Shown piece after piece: positions 8,414-17,184 of a stretch of 64,000 bases of DNA (its first letter is position 1; each line of letters starts with the position of its first letter). Made by a program: the position numbers and the translations under genes. The notes under the pieces were generated by a model. It was not told the DNA's origin. It did no database searches and saw nothing but the letters and a program-made list of their open reading frames with translations. Source of the stretch: Paenibacillus polygoni (GTDB lineage: Bacteria > Bacillota > Bacilli > Paenibacillales > Paenibacillaceae); contig NZ_CP127162.1 of the NCBI RefSeq assembly GCF_030263935.1, positions 758,001 through 822,000 of the forward strand, given 5' to 3'.

Positions 8414-8659
8414 TAGTTTTTAGGATCTAATAGAAATAAAGATATGGGGGAGATAACTGAAATATTTTTACATGTTTTAATGAATTATTAGGGTGGTGTT
8501 TCTAAAATTACAGATTGATAAAACCGATATATTAGGAGAATTAACTATAAAAAGATGTGTTTCGTCATTTAGTTATACATAAGGCCTATATTGATTGAAA
8601 TGAGATCAGTTTTATTTCAAATGACAAGCCGCTTTTTTACAAGAACAGGGGTGCACGTG

Positions 8660-8974
8660 GTGAGAGTCGTGGTAGCTAATGAAGCAGGAGTAGGAAAAGA
8701 CGTTAAAGTAGGTTTTAGCTGGACAACATTTTTCTTTGGTTTCTTTCCTGCATTATTTAGAGGAGATTTAAAGTGGGCAGCTATTATGTTCATTCTTGAA
8801 GCTATTTTTGGATCCTTTACACTGGGATTTGGAGCATGGGTTTGCGGCATTGTATTTTCTTTTGTTTACAACAAGATTTATATTAAAGAACTTTTGGAAA
8901 AAGGATATCGCCCTGTGAATGAGTCCGACCGTGTAGTCCTTGAGAGTAACGGTATTATCTCTAGAATAGCGTAA
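8660..8974 (+). CDS. Small membrane protein, DUF2628-like
   Basis: 104 residues from GTG at 8660, chosen because AGGGG lies 8 bases upstream and because the protein then begins MRVVVANEAGVGKDVKVGFSW, as in related short Firmicute proteins. An upstream ATG at 8591 would add residues without family support. After KVGFSWTTFFFGFFPALFRGDLKW come two or three hydrophobic segments and a hydrophilic tail (KELLEKGYRPVNESD). The pattern of a VGFSWxxFFFG start and an RGD..W element is typical of DUF2628/HrgC-type proteins. Function unknown. A strong terminator follows directly. Confidence 0.75.
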   Translation: MRVVVANEAGVGKDVKVGFSWTTFFFGFFPALFRGDLKWAAIMFILEAIFGSFTLGFGAWVCGIVFSFVYNKIYIKELLEKGYRPVNESDRVVLESNGIISRIA

Positions 8975-8981
8975 ACACCAT

Positions 8982-9020
8982 AAAAACCTTCTAACGAATC
9001 CATCGTTAGAAGGTTTTTTG
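8982..9020 (+). terminator. Strong terminator before the heme operon
   Basis: AACCTTCTAACGA, short loop, TCGTTAGAAGGTT, T6: a nearly perfect 13-bp stem. A-run and T-run on both sides allow bidirectional use. Confidence 0.92.
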
Positions 9021-9107
9021 CATTTTATTCATGTACAGAGAAAGAACAGGTGTGAAGAACATAAAAACATAGTGAGATTAATCCATGGGTAAGCAGGAAA
9101 AAGTCCA

Positions 9108-9150
9108 TTGATAACCATTATCAACCAACATATAATGATAATCATTATCA
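9108..9150 (+). promoter_or_regulatory. Two Fur boxes upstream of heme uptake operon
   Basis: TGATAATCATTATCA at 9136-9150 is a perfect 7-1-7 inverted repeat, the Bacillus-type Fur core. TTGATAACCATTATCAA at 9108-9124 is a second, slightly imperfect copy 28 bp upstream. They lie 50-90 bp before the first gene, as expected for iron repression of the five-gene unit 9200-13076. Confidence 0.92.
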
Positions 9151-9199
9151 ATTACTCGTCTACATAGAGAGATAACAATAAATCAGGGGGCATGAAGGT

Positions 9200-10228
9200 A
9201 TGAAGAAGGTTTCGTCGTTGAAATTAGGAATTATCGCTTTAACCATGGTTGTTATGGTGGCGTGTGGGAATCAGGAAGGGGCCGGCAGTGAGACCAGTTC
9301 TGATGCTCAGCAGCAAGCAGCCGCAGATACAACAGTAACAACGGGATCGGAAGATACTACTCCAGCAGCAGATGAAGCTGCTGCAACGGTTGCGGTAGAC
9401 GAAGCATTAGTAGAAGAAATCTTGTCTCAATTTGATAATAAAACACCGAGTACGACCGTAACTTTGTCAGTAGCCATCACAGAGTTATTTAATGACTTAG
9501 GATTATCGCTAGAAGGTGTACCGACTACACAAAGCGAACTGCCAGCAGCTTATCAAGATGTACAGAAAGTAGGATCATCTCATCAGCCGGATCTTGAAAT
9601 GATCGCAAGTCTAACCCCTGATGCGGTACTGGCACCGGAATCGATTAAAGACAGCATTAACAAAATGCTGGAGCCTTCTGGTTTGAAGGGGGCATATCTC
9701 CCTGTTGATTCATTAGATGGACTCAAAGCTTCACTGGTTGCCATAGGACGTCTTTATGGCAAAGAAGCCGAGGCAGAGCAGGTGCTGAGTTCTTTTGCTG
9801 AGCAGGAATCGGAGATTTTGAAATCAGTAGAAGGAAAAGAAGCTCCATCTGTTATGTTCTTATTCGGTTCCACCGATTATCTCATGCTGATGAATGAAGA
9901 TACGTTTGCCGGCAGTCTCGCTAGAAATCTGGGAGCAACGAATGTACTTACGGATACAATGCAGTCCACCGAGACGTATGTTCCTTTTAATATGGAAAGT
10001 GTAGTAGAAGCCAACCCGGACGTGATTTTACTTGTAGCCCACGGCGACGCTGAAGCGGTAGCGAAGAAGTTCGAGGAAGATGTGAAGAAGAACGGCGCAT
10101 GGGAGAAAATGAATGCTTTCAAGAATGGAAAAATGAAAACACTGGATTACAACTTGTTTGGTGTTGCTTCCCTGTCCAAAACGCCTGACGCTTATCAAGC
10201 ACTTTCCTCCGTTTTGTACGGGGAATAG
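9200..10228 (+). CDS. isdE: Heme ABC transporter substrate-binding lipoprotein (IsdE-like)
   Basis: 342 residues. A lipoprotein signal (hydrophobic 9-20, lipobox MVACG with Cys22) is followed by an acidic, Ala/Thr-rich linker to about residue 70 and a PeriBP_2 domain (about 85-338). The text SELPAAYQDVQKVGSSHQPD, PDAVLAPESIKDS and KTLDYNLFGVAS closely follows Staphylococcus IsdE. His281 (LLVAHGDAE) matches the IsdE heme-ligand histidine; the position where I expect the IsdE methionine ligand is His128 (SSHQPD) here. It hands heme to the permease encoded next. First gene after the Fur boxes; ATG after CAGGGGGCATGAAGGT. Confidence 0.88.
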   Translation: MKKVSSLKLGIIALTMVVMVACGNQEGAGSETSSDAQQQAAADTTVTTGSEDTTPAADEAAATVAVDEALVEEILSQFDNKTPSTTVTLSVAITELFNDLGLSLEGVPTTQSELPAAYQDVQKVGSSHQPDLEMIASLTPDAVLAPESIKDSINKMLEPSGLKGAYLPVDSLDGLKASLVAIGRLYGKEAEAEQVLSSFAEQESEILKSVEGKEAPSVMFLFGSTDYLMLMNEDTFAGSLARNLGATNVLTDTMQSTETYVPFNMESVVEANPDVILLVAHGDAEAVAKKFEEDVKKNGAWEKMNAFKNGKMKTLDYNLFGVASLSKTPDAYQALSSVLYGE

Positions 10229-10243
10229 GGGGATTATGAGCTT

Positions 10244-11242
10244 GTGAATACAACAGGGCAGCAGAGAAGTCGGAAGTTCCTTCTTGCAATGACGTATCTC
10301 ATCTTACTGATCATTATTATTCTTGCTATCGGCATCGGAAGCGTGAGGTTGTCTCCTGCGGAAGTCCTTCAGACTTTAACCGGATCGGGAAGTGAACAAT
10401 GGAACACCATCCTATGGAATATACGTATCCCCCGCGTGATCCTCGCACTCATCATCGGGGCCAATCTAGCAGTTTCGGGTGCGCTGCTGCAAGCGGTAAT
10501 GCATAATCCGCTGGCAGACCCTGGACTGACTGGCGTTTCCAGCGGTGCTGCGGTTACTGTGCTTTTTATCATGCTGGTCATGCCAGAGTTATCTTCGCTT
10601 ATTCCTATTGCAGCTATTGTCGGCGGAGGGATCGCTGCAGCGATGGTTTATGGATGGGCCTGGACGAAGACGCATGGGATAACGCCCATACGCATTATTT
10701 TATCAGGGGTAGCGGTGAATGCAGTATTTGGCGGAGTTATCGGACTGTTGTCTATTCTCTATAGTGATAAATTACCTGCTGCGCTCTCATGGATGAACGG
10801 GAGTTTATCGGGAAAAGGGATGGATACGGTGTTAACAATTCTACCTTATTCTGCGGTGGGATGGATTATGGCACTCCTATGTATACGGCAGGCGAATATT
10901 TTACGGCTTGGAGAACAGGCAGCACATAATCTCGGTCAAAACATAAATCGGGTGCGGATTACGCTTTCTTTTGTTGCTGTCTTTCTTGCTTCTGTCTCTG
11001 TCTCCATGGTAGGGCTTGTCGGCTTCGTTGGACTCATCGTTCCGCATATGGCACGTATGATGATCGGTTCGGATTATAAATACAGCCTTCCTTTTAGCTT
11101 AGCACTGGGAGCTGTCGTATTGATTGTAGCCGATACCATCGGCAGATCGATGTTTAGTCCGCTTGAAATTCCGGCGGGTATTGTAATGGCGATGGTCGGA
11201 GGGCCTTATTTTCTCTATCTGATGCGTAAAGGAGGGGCATAG
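10244..11242 (+). CDS. isdF: FecCD-family heme/siderophore ABC permease
   Basis: 332 residues with about 10 membrane segments and classic FecCD text: TILWNIRIPRVILALIIGA, GALLQAVMHNPLADPGLTGV, and VGLVGFVGLIVPHMARMMIG, the loop that contacts the ATPase. GTG start at 10244, 15 bases after the lipoprotein stop, with GGGGG upstream. It forms the membrane channel of the Fur-controlled importer and probably works as a homodimer, since only one permease gene is present. Confidence 0.93.
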   Translation: MNTTGQQRSRKFLLAMTYLILLIIIILAIGIGSVRLSPAEVLQTLTGSGSEQWNTILWNIRIPRVILALIIGANLAVSGALLQAVMHNPLADPGLTGVSSGAAVTVLFIMLVMPELSSLIPIAAIVGGGIAAAMVYGWAWTKTHGITPIRIILSGVAVNAVFGGVIGLLSILYSDKLPAALSWMNGSLSGKGMDTVLTILPYSAVGWIMALLCIRQANILRLGEQAAHNLGQNINRVRITLSFVAVFLASVSVSMVGLVGFVGLIVPHMARMMIGSDYKYSLPFSLALGAVVLIVADTIGRSMFSPLEIPAGIVMAMVGGPYFLYLMRKGGA

Positions 11243-11244
11243 CA

Positions 11245-12018
11245 TTGCTGCAAGTAGAATCGGTACATGTACATTACGGAGAACGGCCAATTGTTCAGAA
11301 CCTGTCGCTTACCGTTCAAAAAGGAGAAGTTGTCTCCATCATCGGACCGAATGGGTCAGGGAAATCAACATTGCTCAAAAGTATATCCGGCCTTATTCCT
11401 TACGCAAGCGGCACAGTGACCATTGATGGTAAGGAACTCCAAGAGATGAATGTCCGAGAAGTGGCGAAGCAGCTATGTATGTTGTCTCAATCAAATGTAA
11501 GCCCTATGGATATGACCGTTCGAGATTTGGTTGGTTTTGGACGGATGCCGCATAAAAAATGGTACGAACAACTCACTCAGGAGGATCGTGAGATCATTCA
11601 GTGGTCACTTGAACAGACAAATATGACAAGGTATGAACACCGTTTGGTTCATTCCTTATCAGGCGGGGAGTCAAGAAAAGCTTGGCTTGCCATGGCTCTC
11701 GCCCAGCGTCCCAAGCTGCTATTACTCGATGAACCGACTACCTATCTGGATATTGCGCATCAACTGGATGTTTTGGAGCTTGTGAAGACACTGAATAAGG
11801 AACTTGGGATCACGGTAGTTATGGTGCTGCATGATCTGAACCATGCGAGTCTATACAGCGATAAAGTATGTGTCATTCAGAACGGGGAGCGAAAAGCATA
11901 CGGAACCCCGAAGGATGTACTAAACCAGGATTTAATTCGAAGTGTATACGGTGTAGAAGTGGAAGTAGAGATAATGAACGAGAGAAAACCAAGAATACAC
12001 GTACTTCACAAAATATAA
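11245..12018 (+). CDS. FecE-type ABC transporter ATPase (heme/iron import)
   Basis: 257 residues with every ABC element: Walker A GPNGSGKST (about 35-43), Q-loop (LSQSNVSPMD), signature LSGGESRKAWLAMALAQRP, Walker B LLLLDEPTTYLD, and switch H in VLHDLNH. The signature is LSGGE rather than LSGGQ, a common variant. TTG start at 11245, two bases after the permease stop, preceded by GGAGGGG. It drives the heme importer encoded by the two genes before it. Confidence 0.93.
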   Translation: MLQVESVHVHYGERPIVQNLSLTVQKGEVVSIIGPNGSGKSTLLKSISGLIPYASGTVTIDGKELQEMNVREVAKQLCMLSQSNVSPMDMTVRDLVGFGRMPHKKWYEQLTQEDREIIQWSLEQTNMTRYEHRLVHSLSGGESRKAWLAMALAQRPKLLLLDEPTTYLDIAHQLDVLELVKTLNKELGITVVMVLHDLNHASLYSDKVCVIQNGERKAYGTPKDVLNQDLIRSVYGVEVEVEIMNERKPRIHVLHKI

Positions 12019-12039
12019 ATAGAGCAGGTGGAGAATTAG

Positions 12040-12561
12040 ATGATGAATATGAATCGAATCAATATGGAAGAAGTGAAAAATAACTATTTACAATTTGCAG
12101 GTGAGCTGAGATCGCTCATGTTAAGTACGTTAGATGAGGAAGGGAAGCCTTTCATTTCTTATGCTCCTTTTGTAGCGCATGACAATAAAATGTACATCTA
12201 TATCAGCCGCATTGCAAATCACTATCATTATATGGATAAACGTCCGCAAGTGGACGTGATGCTAATTGAAGATGAAGCAGCTTCGGGTAATTTATTTGCA
12301 AGACAGCGGGCTCGTTTCCCTTGTACAGCGAAAAATGTGGGAAATGAGGGATACCCGGAAGTATTTGCTCTGTTCGAAGAAAAGTTTCCAGCGAAACTTG
12401 TAACGATGCTGCGGGGACTCGATTTCAACTTGTTCGAGCTTACTCCCAAGACAGGAAGATACGTGGCAGGCTTTGGTCTTGCTTTTGATCTAGACCTTGC
12501 CGGAGAACAGATTGAACATGTAGCCCGCGATGGTCATGCCAGCAGTGCAGCAGCGAAATAA
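12040..12561 (+). CDS. HugZ-family heme utilisation protein (PNPOx-like split barrel)
   Basis: 173 residues. The N-terminal part (LRSLMLSTLDEEGKPFISYA) is the flavin-reductase-like split-barrel start, and GRYVAGFGLAFDLD near residue 145 is the hallmark of HugZ/HutZ heme-degrading proteins. The family binds heme and in some members opens the ring to release iron. Its place after the heme importer genes and behind Fur boxes supports heme degradation or trafficking in the cytoplasm. ATG at 12040 follows GCAGGTGGAGAATTAG. Confidence 0.87.
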   Translation: MMNMNRINMEEVKNNYLQFAGELRSLMLSTLDEEGKPFISYAPFVAHDNKMYIYISRIANHYHYMDKRPQVDVMLIEDEAASGNLFARQRARFPCTAKNVGNEGYPEVFALFEEKFPAKLVTMLRGLDFNLFELTPKTGRYVAGFGLAFDLDLAGEQIEHVARDGHASSAAAK

Positions 12562-12614
12562 AGGAATAACCCGGTAATATGATATCAAATTGAAACAAGG
12601 AGGAGAGAAAGAAA

Positions 12615-13076
12615 ATGTCTACCTTTGCTACGGTCATGCCCGTATGGAATGCAATTCAAAGCCGTTTTCTAAATACGGTGAAGCAGCTAACTACAGAGGA
12701 ACTCGCACTTCAAATGGACGATACTTCGATTGGATATATGCTCAGGCATAATGCCGAGGTAGAGTATATGTTTGCCGCATGGTTTTTTAATAAGCCGATG
12801 CCGGAAGATCTTGTGATTCATACCCACCGAGGGGCTGCACGCAGTAAAGAAACATTTACAAATCTTGCAGAGCTCGTATCGTTTTTAGAGGAGTCTCAAA
12901 CCTGGCTTATTGCGGGAATGTCGGAGCTGCCTGAATCTGAGTGGAACGAGATAAAAAAATGTCCTATTGGCGACTCCACACCACTCGAAGCCGTAGGAAG
13001 GCTTATGTATCATACAGGAATTCATGCAGGACAGATTTCATTTATAATGAAGCTGCATGCAGCAAAGCAGGTATAG
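12615..13076 (+). CDS. DinB-family metal-dependent hydrolase-like protein
   Basis: 153 residues, all helical in appearance. Three histidines fit the DinB/YfiT metal triad: His45 (MLRHNAEVEY), His133 and His137 (MYHTGIHAGQ). DinB four-helix proteins bind Ni, Zn or Fe and often act as thiol transferases, for example with bacillithiol or mycothiol. The place as last gene of the Fur unit, 53 bases after the HugZ-like gene with AAGGAGGAG upstream, hints at a link with iron or heme stress. That link is inference. Confidence 0.82.
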   Translation: MSTFATVMPVWNAIQSRFLNTVKQLTTEELALQMDDTSIGYMLRHNAEVEYMFAAWFFNKPMPEDLVIHTHRGAARSKETFTNLAELVSFLEESQTWLIAGMSELPESEWNEIKKCPIGDSTPLEAVGRLMYHTGIHAGQISFIMKLHAAKQV

Positions 13077-13190
13077 GAATAGAGAAGATTAGGAATTGAA
13101 GTAAGTATGGTCTAGACAGATAAAAGTTGGTAAAGAGTGAGAGAGCCTATAGATCAGGCAGATTGATGAAAATAAAAAGATAGATAGATT

Positions 13191-13222
13191 GAGCCCGGGA
13201 GAACCATCTCTCGGGTTCTTTT
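13191..13222 (+). terminator. Terminator of the heme operon
   Basis: GAGCCCGGGAGA, loop ACCA, TCTCTCGGGTTC, T4. The rest of the gap 13077-13382 is AT-rich and shows no gene. Confidence 0.88.
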
Positions 13223-13382
13223 GTATATTCAAGCAGAATAATTATTTACAGGTAAATCCATTTTACAACTCATGAAAATATGGAAATAAAGCTTTTATAT
13301 ATCCAGTATATGGATTATTATGGTACATAATCTGTTAGCTCTAGCTAGGTTCATAGCCTATAGGAATGAAAAGGGGGTGATC

Positions 13383-13766
13383 GTGATTGTATTCAAGTTT
13401 CGGCCCATCATGGTTGTGCTTGGCATCATTATAATTATCCTGCTCGCATTAGGATTTCAAAAAATATACAACCATAACATGGAGAAGAAAATGAATAATC
13501 AAGTCATTATTGATCAGGCCAAAATTACAGCGGTGGAGCATCTAAAAGAAAAATATGAACTTGATGTGGAAATAACGGGAGAACAAATACTGCCGACTTA
13601 TGTAAGTTACAGAGTTAGTTTTGAGGGGAATGTAATCGGGAATAAGGATCAACACTTTAACATATCTGTCAATTACAAAACAAATGAGGTTTCGAATTTT
13701 GCGATGAGTCCTGAGCTGGTTGATGCGATCAAGGCGAAAGGATACGATCCTTTTATTAAAAAATAA
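13383..13766 (+). CDS. Small single-pass membrane protein, DUF3139-like
   Basis: 127 residues from GTG at 13383, chosen because AAGGGGGTGAT, close to the anti-Shine-Dalgarno ideal, lies just upstream; an upstream ATG at 13320 is unlikely. One membrane helix (about residues 8-26, IMVVLGIIIIILLALGF) is followed by an outside domain with KITAVEHLKEKYELDVEIT and FNISVNYKTNEVSNF. The layout of a helix then a short LKEKY domain resembles DUF3139 proteins of Bacilli. Function unknown. No near neighbour in the same transcript is evident. Confidence 0.7.
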   Translation: MIVFKFRPIMVVLGIIIIILLALGFQKIYNHNMEKKMNNQVIIDQAKITAVEHLKEKYELDVEITGEQILPTYVSYRVSFEGNVIGNKDQHFNISVNYKTNEVSNFAMSPELVDAIKAKGYDPFIKK

Positions 13767-13869
13767 ATGGAAGGCTTCTCATTTGAAAACGAAAGGCACA
13801 CCATTTTCAGCGTAATATCAAAAGTAAAGTTCCATTGAATAACAATACTTATCAAATAGAGGTGAAGTG

Positions 13870-14133
13870 ATGGCGGAATTTCTCTGTATGAACCATCCGG
13901 ATCAGCAGGCTGTTGCTCAGTGTAGAAGATGTGGTAAGCCGATCTGTGAGAACTGCTATGACCCAGCGACGGGGTATTGCCGTGATCAGTGTATCAATAA
14001 TGGAGCAGTTTCTTCTGTTCATGAGCCTAAGAAAAATATTCTTTTGCAAGTCATTGTGGCAATCTTAGCAATCATTGGAGGACTTGCCATACTCTTAATT
14101 ACGATATGCGGTGCCTTTTTGTTATCGTACTAA
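13870..14133 (+). CDS. Small membrane protein with N-terminal B-box-like zinc ribbon
   Basis: 87 residues. CMNHPDQQAVAQCRRCGKPI then CENCYDPATGYCRDQC gives an array of Cys and His like the B-box-type zinc finger seen at the start of many Firmicute membrane proteins. A single membrane helix occupies about residues 55-85. ATG 13870 was chosen with AGAGGTGA upstream; GTG 13867 is the alternative. It precedes the Lgt-like gene by 61 bases on the same strand and might belong to the same unit. The role is unknown. Confidence 0.75.
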   Translation: MAEFLCMNHPDQQAVAQCRRCGKPICENCYDPATGYCRDQCINNGAVSSVHEPKKNILLQVIVAILAIIGGLAILLITICGAFLLSY

Positions 14134-14194
14134 AGGTATTATGAAAATGATTCGCTAATGTTAGTTATTACTATCGATGTCTAGGAGTGGACTG

Positions 14195-14992
14195 ATGGAT
14201 TTTCCTGTGTATCTTACTATTGGGTCCTTACGGATTCACCCCCATGTACTATTTGAGTCCCTTAGCTATTTTATTGGATTTAGGGTCTATCTATGGACAA
14301 GAAGACCGAGCGGGATGTCTGCCCTGATGAGCCTGCAAATCTTAGCAGGTACGATTCTGGGTGCAGCGATTGGTGCCAAGTTGCTGTTTTGGCTTGAAGA
14401 CCCGGTCGCTACTTGGGAGCATCTTAGTCAAGGACAACTCTTATGGGGCGGAAAGACGATTGTCGGGGGGTTACTCGGAGGACTGATCGGGGTGGAACTT
14501 ACCAAGCGCTGGGTAGGATGGTCCCAATCGACGGGGGATGATTTTGTGTATCCACTGATGCTCGGTCTTTGTATAGGAAGGATCGGATGTTTCCTTACCG
14601 GCCTTACAGATCATACCTATGGTACGCCGACAACATGGATTACGGGTGTGGATTTTGGAGATGGGGTGGCTCGTCATCCAGCGCAGCTCTATGAGATTTT
14701 CTTTCTTATTATCTTAGCTATACTGCTGATCCCGCTTAATCGTCAGAGTCGTGGTAAAAGCAGCACATCTACTCAAGTAAAGTATGTATCTGGACGGATG
14801 TTTCAGTGGTTTATGGCAGGATACCTATTGTTTCGTCTAGGGATTGAATGGATCAAACCAACGCCGCATCCGTACCTCGGACTGAACAATATTCAGCTTG
14901 CCTGCATCGCTGGTGTGCTTTATTATGCTTGGCTTATTTATGGCAGGAAGAAGGTAGGTCATCAAATAACGAGTACGAATATGCAAGCCTAA
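14195..14992 (+). CDS. Lgt-like (prolipoprotein diacylglyceryl transferase family) membrane protein, divergent
   Basis: 265 residues from ATG 14195 (TAGGAGTGG upstream). About seven membrane helices. Lgt landmarks remain: IGSLRIHPHVLFE at the N-terminus, GGLLGGLIGVEL (91-102), GLCIGRIGCF with Arg129, RHPAQLYE (160-167) and FRLGIEW with Arg214 and Glu218. Compared from memory with E. coli Lgt, the catalytic His103 position is Val90, Asn146 is Cys132 and Glu151 is Leu137. It therefore probably does not carry out normal lipoprotein modification, or does so with altered chemistry. It sits 27 bases before a Tes-like radical SAM gene, suggesting a joint lipid-related job. Confidence 0.8.
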   Translation: MDFPVYLTIGSLRIHPHVLFESLSYFIGFRVYLWTRRPSGMSALMSLQILAGTILGAAIGAKLLFWLEDPVATWEHLSQGQLLWGGKTIVGGLLGGLIGVELTKRWVGWSQSTGDDFVYPLMLGLCIGRIGCFLTGLTDHTYGTPTTWITGVDFGDGVARHPAQLYEIFFLIILAILLIPLNRQSRGKSSTSTQVKYVSGRMFQWFMAGYLLFRLGIEWIKPTPHPYLGLNNIQLACIAGVLYYAWLIYGRKKVGHQITSTNMQA

Positions 14993-15019
14993 TCTGTATT
15001 TAACAGGAGGAGCGATTTC

Positions 15020-16462
15020 ATGCCTAACCGTCCTTATCTCTATCACGAACTGACCAACAGTATATGTACGACCTGTTATCGCAAAGTAGAAGCCAAGGTA
15101 ATTGAAGAAGACGGTAAAATCTACATGGTCAAAAGGTGCCTCATTCACGGACCGGAGAAAGTGCTGATCTCCACCGATGTAGAGTATTATCACCGGACTC
15201 GTCAGTTTATTAAGCATTCAGAAATGCCGCTCGTGTGGAATACTCCGATTAAGTACGGATGCCCTTATGACTGCGGATTATGTCCAGATCATGAGCAGCA
15301 TAGCTGCCTAACCTTACTAGAGATTACCGATCACTGTAATCTGCAGTGTCCGATCTGTTTTGCAGAATCTTCACCGCATCGTACCTCGTACCGGTCACTT
15401 GCACAGATTGAATTTATGTTAGACCGCATTATTGAAAATGAAGGCGAAGCAGACATCGTGCAAATCAGCGGCGGCGAGCCGACGACACATCCTGATTTTT
15501 TTGAAATTTTGGATATGTGTAAATCGCGGCCCATCAAACATATTATGGTGAACACGAATGGAATTCGCATTGCACAGGACCGGGAATTTGCCCGTAAGTT
15601 ATCTGAATATGCTCCTGGATTTGAGGTTTATTTGCAGTTCGACAGTTTTGAAGCACATGTACTAAAAGAGCTGCGCGGGGCAGACCTGAGACGGATACGC
15701 CAGCAGGCAATTGACCATTTAAATGAATTTAACATCTCTACAACCTTAGTTGTTACGCTGAAAAAGGGCCTTAATGACGGAGAGATCGGTGACATTATTC
15801 AGTATGGTCTTCAGCAGAAAGCCGTTCGCGGAGTCACCATTCAGCCTATTCAGGCGGCAGGGAGACTCGAAGGATATGACGCTGCAACAGATCGTTTGAC
15901 GGTGAGTGAAGTGAGGCAGATGATCATTGACCAGTCGGGAGTATTTGACGAAGATGATATTTTGCCGGTTCCATGTCACCCGGACTGCCTCGCCATGGGA
16001 TATGCGCTGAAGCTTGGCGGACAAGTTATTCCGCTGACCGGAATGATTGATCCTGACATTTTACTTGAAGGGGACAGCAATACGATCGTATTTGAACAGG
16101 ACCCGGTGATCCGAGATAAAATGTTCGAGCTATTGTCGACCGGCCACTCGCCGGAGTCTTCTGCTCTTTCGCTGAAAAGCCTGCTTTGCTGCCTGCCGCT
16201 CGCTGCTGTTCCTGAAGAGATTACGTATGACAACGTGTTCCGGGTGATCATTATGCAGTTCCTTGATGCACACAACTTTGATGTGCGCTCTGTCAAAAAG
16301 TCCTGTGTTCACATTGTCCATCCTGATGGACGAATCATTCCTTTTGATACTTATAATTTGTTCTATCGGGACGATAAGGAAGAGCTGCTGAAAGAACGGA
16401 AAAATGAGATTGTAACCGCATGGGATCGAGATACCAAGGTCGTACCAGTGAGTGAGAATTAG
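15020..16462 (+). CDS. Radical SAM protein of the COG1964 / tetraether-synthase-like type
   Basis: 480 residues. An N-terminal cysteine pair (Cys16, Cys19) with Cys40 and His43 looks like a rubredoxin-like knuckle (CTTCYRKV, KRCLIHG). KYGCPYDCGLCPDHEQHSC (79-96) follows, then the radical SAM motif CNLQCPIC (106-113) and GGEP (151-154). The combination GCPxDCGxC plus CNLxCPxC is the hallmark of COG1964, the group that includes archaeal MJ0619/Tes, which joins lipid alkyl chains. Further cysteines lie near the C-terminus (LLCCLPL). Cytoplasmic, SAM- and iron-sulfur-dependent. AGGAGG precedes the ATG; probably co-transcribed with the Lgt-like gene. The exact substrate is unknown. Confidence 0.85.
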   Translation: MPNRPYLYHELTNSICTTCYRKVEAKVIEEDGKIYMVKRCLIHGPEKVLISTDVEYYHRTRQFIKHSEMPLVWNTPIKYGCPYDCGLCPDHEQHSCLTLLEITDHCNLQCPICFAESSPHRTSYRSLAQIEFMLDRIIENEGEADIVQISGGEPTTHPDFFEILDMCKSRPIKHIMVNTNGIRIAQDREFARKLSEYAPGFEVYLQFDSFEAHVLKELRGADLRRIRQQAIDHLNEFNISTTLVVTLKKGLNDGEIGDIIQYGLQQKAVRGVTIQPIQAAGRLEGYDAATDRLTVSEVRQMIIDQSGVFDEDDILPVPCHPDCLAMGYALKLGGQVIPLTGMIDPDILLEGDSNTIVFEQDPVIRDKMFELLSTGHSPESSALSLKSLLCCLPLAAVPEEITYDNVFRVIIMQFLDAHNFDVRSVKKSCVHIVHPDGRIIPFDTYNLFYRDDKEELLKERKNEIVTAWDRDTKVVPVSEN

Positions 16463-16608
16463 ATTTTAGGATAGAGTAGGGTCGGAGAGCAGAGATGCGA
16501 TCCGGCTTTTATTTTTGTGTGAAGATTTTATCGGAATTATTTTAATGTAATGTCACATTTCAGAACTATGAATTGTTATATAGGCGTGGAAAGGAGGGAG
16601 AGGCACCT

Positions 16609-17184
16609 TTGAACTCTATACAGCGGAACAGTGCAGATGATCGTGAACAATTACATTTAGATCATATGATCCAGAGGATACAGCAGGGAGAGACCGAGCC
16701 CTATAGAGTCATTGTCGAGAAGTATCAAAGGCAAATCTATGTATATTGTTATTACTTATTAAAGCAGACCGAAATGACACAGGATGCAGTCCAGGACATT
16801 TTTATTAAGGCGTATGAGAACATAGCAAGCTACACGAGACCTGGTTCCTTTTCAGCATGGCTCTACAAAATTGCGTACAACCACTGTATGAATCTCAATA
16901 AAAAGAAATTCCGAGATGTAGAGCTGCTCCAATTCTTTAAGAATACTTACTCGGCAGAACTGGCATACAAGAAGGATACCCAAAGCAGTGACAGATTAGA
17001 AAAACTAATGGATCATCTTTCTTTTGATGAAAAACATATTCTGCTGCTTCGTGCAGTGGAAGACTACTCTTATGATGAGATCGGACAAGTCATGAATATT
17101 AAAGCCGCTACGGCGAGGAAGAAATTTGAGCGCATACGTAAAAAACTGATCAAAAGGAATGGGGAAGGGGGGCTGCGTGTATGA
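16609..17184 (+). CDS. ECF-type RNA polymerase sigma factor
   Basis: About 191 residues from TTG 16609 (GAGAGG upstream; 16573 is an earlier in-frame ATG). Region 2 is clear: YRVIVEKYQRQIYVYCYYLL, then TQDAVQDIFIKAYENIASY and FSAWLYKIAYNHCMN. Region 4 holds LSFDEKHILLLRAVEDYSYD, EIGQVMNIKAATARKKFERI. The next gene overlaps it by 4 bases (ATGA) and encodes its likely membrane anti-sigma factor. The target genes cannot be told. Confidence 0.92.
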   Translation: MNSIQRNSADDREQLHLDHMIQRIQQGETEPYRVIVEKYQRQIYVYCYYLLKQTEMTQDAVQDIFIKAYENIASYTRPGSFSAWLYKIAYNHCMNLNKKKFRDVELLQFFKNTYSAELAYKKDTQSSDRLEKLMDHLSFDEKHILLLRAVEDYSYDEIGQVMNIKAATARKKFERIRKKLIKRNGEGGLRV

